64,000 nt of DNA. It comes from DAORHV01 sp964513925. GTDB taxonomy: Bacteria > Patescibacteriota > Gracilibacteria > Peribacterales > Peribacteraceae. A model generated the notes under the pieces. That model worked only from the letters and a program-made list of their open reading frames with translations. It made no database searches and was not told the origin of the DNA. A program made the translations under genes and the position numbers. Location of the stretch: the NCBI GenBank assembly GCA_964513925.1, contig CAZENR010000008.1, positions 1-64,000 of the forward strand. The letters run 5' to 3'. Shown one piece after another: positions 59,601 through 64,000 of the stretch (its first letter is position 1; each line of letters opens with the position of its first letter).

Positions 59601-60718
59601 GGATTGCCAATGCCGTACTGCCGTACGACGTTCGCCGTATATCTCATGGCATCGTCTTGGGTGAACGGCTCCAGCTCGGCAAGACGGTAACCCACCGCGC
59701 AGTAGGGCTCTAGAACATGCTGGAATGCAAATCCCGCAATCTCTGCAAGTCGCTCCATGACGGGCCTTCCGGCTGTGGTGTTGCGCATCATGTGTCTGCC
59801 CTCGCGATTTGGTTCCTGGTCTTCCACGAAGTACGCCGCCATATCGAAGTCCTCTTTGAACCACCATGGCTTCTGCTGCCCACCATAAATGTGCACGGCC
59901 ATGCGCATAGCCGATTCAAGCCGGTTGAAGAGCGTACCCTCTTCGTTGCAGGGCGCACGCGTGTATTCCTCTATGCGGTCGATGTTCAGTCCGTTTTGCA
60001 GCAGGTCAGGGAGCCTGGCAAAGAATGCCTGCATGGTTTGACTGGTGCGGATTTGTTCGGGTGTCAGCACAATTGCGTGTGCCAGTACCGTTGCTACCGC
60101 TTCCGGACACACGGTTGCGGCATGGCGGCCATACAGCTCCACAAGTAGGTTCTCTTCTTCTGGGCCCACCTCAAATTCCCGTAGCTCTGCGTGGTAATTG
60201 GGCGCGGTGTTGCATGCGGTAGAGGCCATGGATTCATACGCCTGCGCCAAGAAGCTGGTGGAGCAATCTCTGCCAATTCCTTCAATGGAATAGCCGGCGG
60301 CAACCGCGGCCCGCTGTTGCACCCAGGTGAACGGATCGTCCGTTTCCTTGCCTTCCATGTGTTTTTCAATGGCGGCAAACAGCTGTGGGGCGGCGTACGT
60401 TGCCTGCCAGTGCTCCACGCCGAATTGCGCGTAATACACGCCTTCCGCGATTTGCTCCGGCGTAGGCTTATTGGTGCGCCTGCGACCAAGTTGCACCGCA
60501 ACGCATTCGCGAGAAGGGAAGTCCACCCACCCCTCNNNNNNNNNNNNNNNNNNNNNNNNNNNNNNNNNNNNNNNNNNNNNNNNNNNNNNNNNNNNNNNNN
60601 NNNNNNNNNNNNNNNNNNNNNNNNNNNNNNNNNNNTTTCGATAGCGCCAGGTATTTTCATCTTCGCCGTCCGGCACCCGTTCTTCGTCGTACCGGTCATA
60701 GTCGAGTTCTTCCACCAT
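56627..60718 (-). CDS. Giant hypothetical protein (~1363 aa), contains assembly gap
   Basis: The coding frame is open on both sides of 100 Ns at 60536-60635, but the gap is a placeholder length, so the first ~27 residues after ATG 60718 (acidic, YDRYDEERVPDGEDEN) and the rest may not be contiguous. There is no signal peptide or membrane segment. The protein is mostly helical, with a charged, Arg-rich middle (RQEDEYERDRRQRRNADAGR) that separates two halves. The C-terminal ~330 residues look like a folded domain with conserved-looking Gly/His/Cys positions (CAYFGSSCMLGTAECAP, FMFQGAPSSGKNVAGR). I recognise no family. TACCGT lies 9 nt before the ATG on the minus strand. Confidence 0.6.
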   Translation of the reverse strand: MVEELDYDRYDEERVPDGEDENTWRYRXXXXXXXXXXXXXXXXXXXXXXXXXXXXXXXXXXEGWVDFPSRECVAVQLGRRRTNKPTPEQIAEGVYYAQFGVEHWQATYAAPQLFAAIEKHMEGKETDDPFTWVQQRAAVAAGYSIEGIGRDCSTSFLAQAYESMASTACNTAPNYHAELREFEVGPEEENLLVELYGRHAATVCPEAVATVLAHAIVLTPEQIRTSQTMQAFFARLPDLLQNGLNIDRIEEYTRAPCNEEGTLFNRLESAMRMAVHIYGGQQKPWWFKEDFDMAAYFVEDQEPNREGRHMMRNTTAGRPVMERLAEIAGFAFQHVLEPYCAVGYRLAELEPFTQDDAMRYTANVVRQYGIGNPRRAIAVLWHCLHIVQQEEPARRAERLRQVCMHLEHVRPASPTIGAMESSRPVFALPGVDRLAATMLGRSLTVSGKVHVQRIGFDTLHAIGEKFREPLAQRARTYVPALPHFAQDMERRGLLPGQSNEAKPLLPVAASHVAVAAPQNPVLGVMDFYQQLREECDGTDESVANIYCRFCAARMPDPWHPPKGFLRFLQLFDQIETPGWRFTGLEHPNDRPAVAEENARREIGKQMLVANMLDAWIMGLLTGPELEALCVWLTTDLRPEQNIAIEKDVHWNWHERLQSLRGTGHAAQSDNTYGQRQEDEYERDRRQRRNADAGRTLSPEAHAAPITADDREATMIEDMDRDIRSVKLSRTNQLRRNRMMALQETFGTLSIINSMAIAAVIPHAALRDMLKKSVLPQLLDTDEEAVASGPQPQAAGVLLSNLVRLQEIGALDPDALRNAVEQSETPEQAFDVVQDFLQRVLVRCMEESVNTSLPNAIARVTKVMQEVSAWDDSEQATSTLGHAIGNVRRELEEELDRIWAGAPFVAQDIVHRLLTQFRVPQYATLFPHIHNFNRHTLPAALPPRTEQQRFADLHDSNAHTARAFHFVGSRIIQEHTGDGDERRGLRLMEQRHGSGSRINMQAGASMVRDLALRQADPDTEDTAGLYAGLAQRLPEFLAQVEQWRLDDVPLGPIGGRWHFGNPVSDKHLELMKHLLSLGQTPFRMIHSNTSLIIPGFMSKNEMRLFIFMLALEGLVDPTKPELQLGITGRLSPEFCAYFGSSCMLGTAECAPFKLDSFVPNSPENHHLTAARIVAYDAYPESYGERRNFELPFMFQGAPSSGKNVAGRTDILGRWHVDWKPTQQRPNIYTMDDVDIAHVVGASLRHVQYGGPLREAGLGYMERHREILGDYGLEDTLKAPWVYARGEHESYADSSKNPEHFDRCVKACMDVHFAHAGSFGEQRGAVYDVRQNIALLMLQAEEVGQALRTDPEYADDIRALRLKTS
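60536..60635. other. Assembly gap (100 N)
   Basis: One hundred Ns, a conventional scaffold placeholder; true length and content unknown. It falls inside the 5' part of the giant hypothetical gene. Confidence 0.97.
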
Positions 60719-60780
60719 GGAAGGAGTACGGTACAACAAAAATTATATTTAGTCCATTTAGCTGTGCGCGGCTCTGTTTA

Positions 60781-61872
60781 CTAGAACTGCAGCTCTTTGG
60801 CCATGTGCAATTCCAGCGGATTCACACCCCGATTCTTGTCAAAGAACCATAGTGCTATTTCTCCAAGCAGATACATCGCTATGGCCACTTTCCATCCGAT
60901 CATGGAGAAGATGGCGGTTACCAAGGCACAGAACACAACCGTCAGGAACCAGCCCCAGATAATAAGCCCTGCCGTACCCCAATGCACATGCTTGAGGCTG
61001 ACAGAAGCCTGTGCTCCGCCAATAGCCGATACCACCGTATGTGTGGTACTCATTGGTACGCCGCCAAACGCCGATGCGCCGATGCACAGTGCCGAAATGG
61101 TCTCCGCGGTCACGCCTTGCCAGGGCTTGCAGTCGTGCTTGGTCATCTTCTTAATACGCGCCACAATTCTCCAGCCGCCACACAGTGTGCCCGTACCCAT
61201 AACCACCGCGCAGATAAGGATGATTTGCGGCGTGACGGCAAACGCCGGGGTTACCCCGCCCAGGAATAGCACAAGCGCGAATACACCGACAAACTTCAAT
61301 CCGTCGTTCCAGCCATGCACGCCGGCAACCAGCGTCAGTGTAATCAGCTGCAAGTGTCGCCATGTTTTCTGCGAAACATGCCACCGCTGCTGCACCACGT
61401 ACACTATGCGCCCAAATACCCATGACAACGACGAAGCGCACACAAGAGAAATGCCGATTCCGTAGAGGATTTTCATCCACCCAGATGCAACCAGTGCGCC
61501 CATGCCACCACCGATGTACGCCGCACCAGCAAGAGAGGCAAACAGCGCATGAGATTTGCTTACCGGAAGTCCGATTACCGCTGCAATCCGTCCCCAGAAT
61601 ATGACACCGCACATAGCCGCTGCGATCAAATCGATGTTCACTGCCTTCGGATCAATAATGCCGGTGCCGATGGTCTTGGCGACCGCAGCGCCAAACACCA
61701 GCGTTGGCAGCAAGCCGATGAGATTAGAAAGTGCAGCCCACCACAGCGCCTTGCGTCTCGAAAGCAGTCCTGTTGCTACCGCGGTAGCAGTGGCGTTTGG
61801 TGCATCGGTATATCCATTAATAAACTCGGCACCCAGGACCAACGCGAGTACCAGCAGGAGTTCAAGAGACAT
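60781..61872 (-). CDS. PiT-family inorganic phosphate transporter
   Basis: 363 residues with about ten membrane helices. The duplicated PiT signature is clear: EFINGYTDAPNATATAVATG (~16-35) in the first half and GVHGWNDGLKFVGVFAL (~185-201) in the second, with SKSHALFASLAGA and STTHTVVSAIGGA as the paired helical hairpins. It imports phosphate (usually as metal-phosphate) with H+ or Na+. No PhoU-like gene is adjacent, although PiT genes often have one. ATG 61872 follows a minus-strand TAGAGT (61887-61882) by 9 nt. Confidence 0.9.
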   Translation of the reverse strand: MSLELLLVLALVLGAEFINGYTDAPNATATAVATGLLSRRKALWWAALSNLIGLLPTLVFGAAVAKTIGTGIIDPKAVNIDLIAAAMCGVIFWGRIAAVIGLPVSKSHALFASLAGAAYIGGGMGALVASGWMKILYGIGISLVCASSLSWVFGRIVYVVQQRWHVSQKTWRHLQLITLTLVAGVHGWNDGLKFVGVFALVLFLGGVTPAFAVTPQIILICAVVMGTGTLCGGWRIVARIKKMTKHDCKPWQGVTAETISALCIGASAFGGVPMSTTHTVVSAIGGAQASVSLKHVHWGTAGLIIWGWFLTVVFCALVTAIFSMIGWKVAIAMYLLGEIALWFFDKNRGVNPLELHMAKELQF

Positions 61873-62059
61873 AATATTTCCACTCTAAGCTATTCGCACA
61901 AAAAACCAAGGATCTTTCATTGTGATTGGCTTGCAACCTCCCCCGTGTATACGGGGGTATTACAGGCACCCATTCCTCGCAGCAGGCATGTGCCTATCGA
62001 TGTGATATTGAGCCAAACCAAAGCCGGAAGTGTGAGCGTGGTACCTACATGCCATAAAT
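61873..62059. other. Intergenic region with a strong palindrome
   Basis: No gene. CCCCCGT-GTAT-ACGGGGG (61940-61957) is a perfect 7 bp inverted repeat, 68 bp upstream of the phosphate transporter start; it lacks a T-run and could be an operator or RNA hairpin. Confidence 0.4.
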
Positions 62060-62087
62060 TTGACATATTTATGTTTTAGTTTATAGT
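62060..62087 (+). promoter_or_regulatory. Promoter of the M20 amidohydrolase (leaderless GTG)
   Basis: Consensus TTGACA (62060-62065), 16 bp, TATAGT (62082-62087), 6 nt before GTG 62094. Confidence 0.8.
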
Positions 62088-62093
62088 CTTTCC

Positions 62094-63839
62094 GTGAACG
62101 TCTACGAGCTCACCAACGATATTGCGAATATCGGCGTGGATGCCGCCAGGCCAGGGAGAAACTCCATTGCGCTAACGGAGGCGGAAGACAATACAATCAA
62201 CCATGTCCGCGATCTTGCCTTGGACATGTTTGAGCGTTTCGAGGTACCTGCAAACCATTTTGAAATCCGCGAAGATGCCTTCGGCAACCTGTTCATTACC
62301 TATTTCGGTACGCAACGTGCTCCGGCGGTCATGTCGGGGTCGCACGTCGACAGCGTGCGGGACGGCGGCAACTACGATGGCCCCGTCGGCGTTGCGTCGG
62401 CACTGAAGTTTTTGGAGCGCATGCTGGCTTCCGGCCAGCGTTCGGCGCACGATTACACCGTGGTCGCCTGGCGCAGCGAGGAGTCCAGTCCTACCACCGG
62501 TGTAGCCTGCCTTGGCAGCCGTATCGCAACCGGAACCATCACGCGGGCGGACTTGGAGAAGATGCGATACGTCAATGCTGAAGGCAACGTTTCTACCCTC
62601 CGGGATCATTTTTCAAGTCGGTATGGGGCACTGCGCTGGGAGCAGGTGCTACAGTTGGCGGATGTTCCGACTATCGATGCGCACACCGTAAAAGCCTACG
62701 AAGAAGTGCATATCGAACAAAGTGCGGCAACGCAGATGCTCAACGCAGATCTTGCGATAGTTACGGATGGCATCGGCGGCTCGCGCCGGGAGACGATTTC
62801 CATCGCTCCGCATCAGCTTAGCGGGTACGGCATCACCGCCAGTGAACAGGAGCCATACACAAAGTTCACGCTCAAATTTTTCGGCAGGGCAGACCACTCC
62901 GGCGGCGCTCCGCACAACGGCACCGATGTTCGCTCCAGTGCGCCCAAGCTCACATTCCGCCGCGATGCGTTGGTGGCAGCCCACGAGGCGGTGAGCCATC
63001 TTGTGGCCCCTTTTTACAGCAAAGACTTTCCATTCCACCTGCTTGGTTCGTACTGCCCGCAGAAGACGGGTTTTACCACCGTGCCCCCAGAGCAGATCGT
63101 GGAACTGCTGGTGCCTGCCGCGGAAACAAGGGATGCAGAGCGCATGCTGCGACTGCAGGGTTGGACTATCGGCGCGCAACGAAGCGTGGAACTGCTGATC
63201 GACAAAGAGACGGTGACTTCCGGAACGCATACGGCTCTGGATGCGCAGCAGGCGTGGTCTCTCATGCAAATTCCTTCTCAAGTGGAAGCGTGCGCCTGGA
63301 GCACGATAGTCGCTCCGCAATTGCATGCGTACTCCATGGGCGGAACGTTACACTCCCAGCCAATACAGTCGTCCGTCGGCAAAGTGCGCGCAACGGTTAC
63401 AGATTTTGAGCTGTTGCCGAACCAGGGTTGCCACTTCAACATCGACCAGCGCAATGTGGATGCCGAGCTGGCAGCACGACTTTGTCATGGCATTACCCAG
63501 GTGCTTGAAGAAAAATTAACGGCAGCGGGCGTACAACGTGCGAGCGTGCACCAGGTGCTTTCCGACAGCAGACATGCTCCCATAGATGTCGTATCCGTGC
63601 AGACAAAGCAGGCAATTGCGGCACTTCTGGAGCTTGTGCCTGCATACATGCCCTCCATGCCGGGACACGATGCCGCAAGCATGAGCAAGCGAGGCATTCC
63701 TACCAGCATGACATTCGTGCGACATGACGGCATCAGTCATAATCCGGAAGAAGCGGTGGAGCCGCAGCATTTGGAACATGCCGTACGCGTCAGTCATGCG
63801 TATATGGCAAAGCTGCTCGGTTTGCAGTCGCTGCAGTAG
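62094..63839 (+). CDS. M20-family amidohydrolase (carbamoyl-amino acid / allantoate hydrolase-like)
   Basis: 581 residues, longer than the usual ~410. GSHVDSVRDGGNYDGPVGV (~80-100) holds the His and bridging Asp of the two-metal site; WRSEESSPTTGVACLGS the catalytic Glu pair; EVHIEQ (~203) the next ligand; GRADHSGGAPHNGTDVR the dimerisation-domain substrate region; MPGHDAASM and GISHNPEEAV the C-terminal ligand and loop. Closest are N-carbamoyl-L-amino-acid hydrolases and allantoate amidohydrolases, which split ureido groups. An insertion of about 130 residues in the lid domain is unusual. GTG 62094 sits exactly 6 nt after the -10 box. Confidence 0.8.
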   Translation: MNVYELTNDIANIGVDAARPGRNSIALTEAEDNTINHVRDLALDMFERFEVPANHFEIREDAFGNLFITYFGTQRAPAVMSGSHVDSVRDGGNYDGPVGVASALKFLERMLASGQRSAHDYTVVAWRSEESSPTTGVACLGSRIATGTITRADLEKMRYVNAEGNVSTLRDHFSSRYGALRWEQVLQLADVPTIDAHTVKAYEEVHIEQSAATQMLNADLAIVTDGIGGSRRETISIAPHQLSGYGITASEQEPYTKFTLKFFGRADHSGGAPHNGTDVRSSAPKLTFRRDALVAAHEAVSHLVAPFYSKDFPFHLLGSYCPQKTGFTTVPPEQIVELLVPAAETRDAERMLRLQGWTIGAQRSVELLIDKETVTSGTHTALDAQQAWSLMQIPSQVEACAWSTIVAPQLHAYSMGGTLHSQPIQSSVGKVRATVTDFELLPNQGCHFNIDQRNVDAELAARLCHGITQVLEEKLTAAGVQRASVHQVLSDSRHAPIDVVSVQTKQAIAALLELVPAYMPSMPGHDAASMSKRGIPTSMTFVRHDGISHNPEEAVEPQHLEHAVRVSHAYMAKLLGLQSLQ

Positions 63840-63843
63840 AGTA

Positions 63844-63871
63844 TTGACAAATAATAAAATTAGTTTAATAT
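63844..63871 (+). promoter_or_regulatory. Promoter of the gene at 63886
   Basis: Consensus TTGACA (63844-63849), 16 bp, TAATAT (63866-63871); start codon 14 nt downstream, so a leader of only a few nucleotides. Confidence 0.75.
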
Positions 63872-63885
63872 GGTACGCCATTCTT

Positions 63886-64000
63886 ATGGCTAACCCTAGA
63901 ATTACAGTACCGAGCTTCCTCAACTTTGATAGCCGATCTGGCAAGACGCCCGATCGTGCCAATGCTCAGAGGGAAACAGGCGGAGATGCGGCTGCATTTA
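63886..64000 (+). CDS. 5' end of a gene running out of the window
   Basis: 38 codons remain open to the window edge (begins MANPRITVPSFLNFDSRS). The composition is polar and probably disordered at first. It follows a consensus promoter. Too short to assign. Confidence 0.5.
   Translation, partial: MANPRITVPSFLNFDSRSGKTPDRANAQRETGGDAAAF

Noticed and set aside
61940..61957. Terminator for the phosphate transporter or M20 gene
   Set aside because: It lies upstream of both starts and has no T-run on either side.
1..64000. Alternative genetic code (TGA as Gly) as in Gracilibacteria
   Set aside because: TGA ends serB, lipoprotein copy 1, the ABC ATPase and others at natural family lengths, and catalytic domains contain no internal TGA.
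1..64000. CRISPR array or transposase/integrase
   Set aside because: No regularly spaced direct repeats and no recognisable transposase or integrase domain were seen on either strand.

Overview
The window is a 64 kb piece of a bacterial chromosome, interrupted by two assembly gaps (Ns at 632-641 and 60536-60635). Most likely it comes from a Candidate Phyla Radiation lineage such as Peregrinibacteria/Peribacteria; this is inferred from content and no marker gene settles it. Pointers are many unrecognisable proteins, secreted proteins with long Ser/Thr tracts, an archaeal/eukaryal-type prolyl-tRNA synthetase, PilT and a TrmB-type regulator, isolated biosynthesis genes, and almost no Shine-Dalgarno sequences. 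TGA is used as a stop (serB, both lipoprotein modules), so this is not the recoded Gracilibacteria code. Most of the sequence is fairly GC-rich; roughly 38.5-42.1 kb is clearly AT-rich.

Layout. 1-3.6 kb: 3' part of a surface protein with LVIVD repeats. 3.6-8.3 kb: two glycosyltransferase-like genes, a small membrane protein and ftsH. 8.3-12.6 kb: a complete serine pathway operon serB-serA-serC followed by an S66 peptidase, behind a structured leader. 12.6-24 kb: purB, tRNA-Leu, Nudix, PlsC-like acyltransferase, M23 peptidase, a PRMT-like methyltransferase, argA and hypotheticals. 24-29.2 kb: ligA, a chorismate-mutase-like protein, pilT and a degenerate S41 peptidase. 29.3-36.2 kb: a 1774-residue surface protein whose last domain plus a downstream lipoprotein has been duplicated as an orphan module, an arrangement like toxin/immunity cassettes. 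36.5-43.9 kb: a TrmB regulator fused to membrane Cache sensors and a histidine kinase with a related sensor, flanking an AT-rich methyltransferase/ABC exporter island. 43.9-46 kb: proS and a non-coding element made almost wholly of hairpins. 46-56.6 kb: small and mostly unknown genes, tRNA-Asn, VOC and DUF1801 proteins, a lipoprotein. 56.6-64 kb: a giant unknown protein, a PiT phosphate permease, an M20 amidohydrolase, and the start of another gene.

Two features run through the window. First, many start codons (ATG, once GTG) lie 6-9 nt after a -10-like hexamer (TATACT, TACACT, TACAAT, TACCAT, TATAGT), which implies widespread leaderless transcription; I used this to choose starts. Second, non-coding DNA is highly structured: both tRNA transcripts have folded leaders and end in a shared three-hairpin element that recurs at 29.5 kb, and short GACTCC-type repeats and hairpin-rich elements occupy several intergenic regions. 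No rRNA, CRISPR array or transposase was seen.
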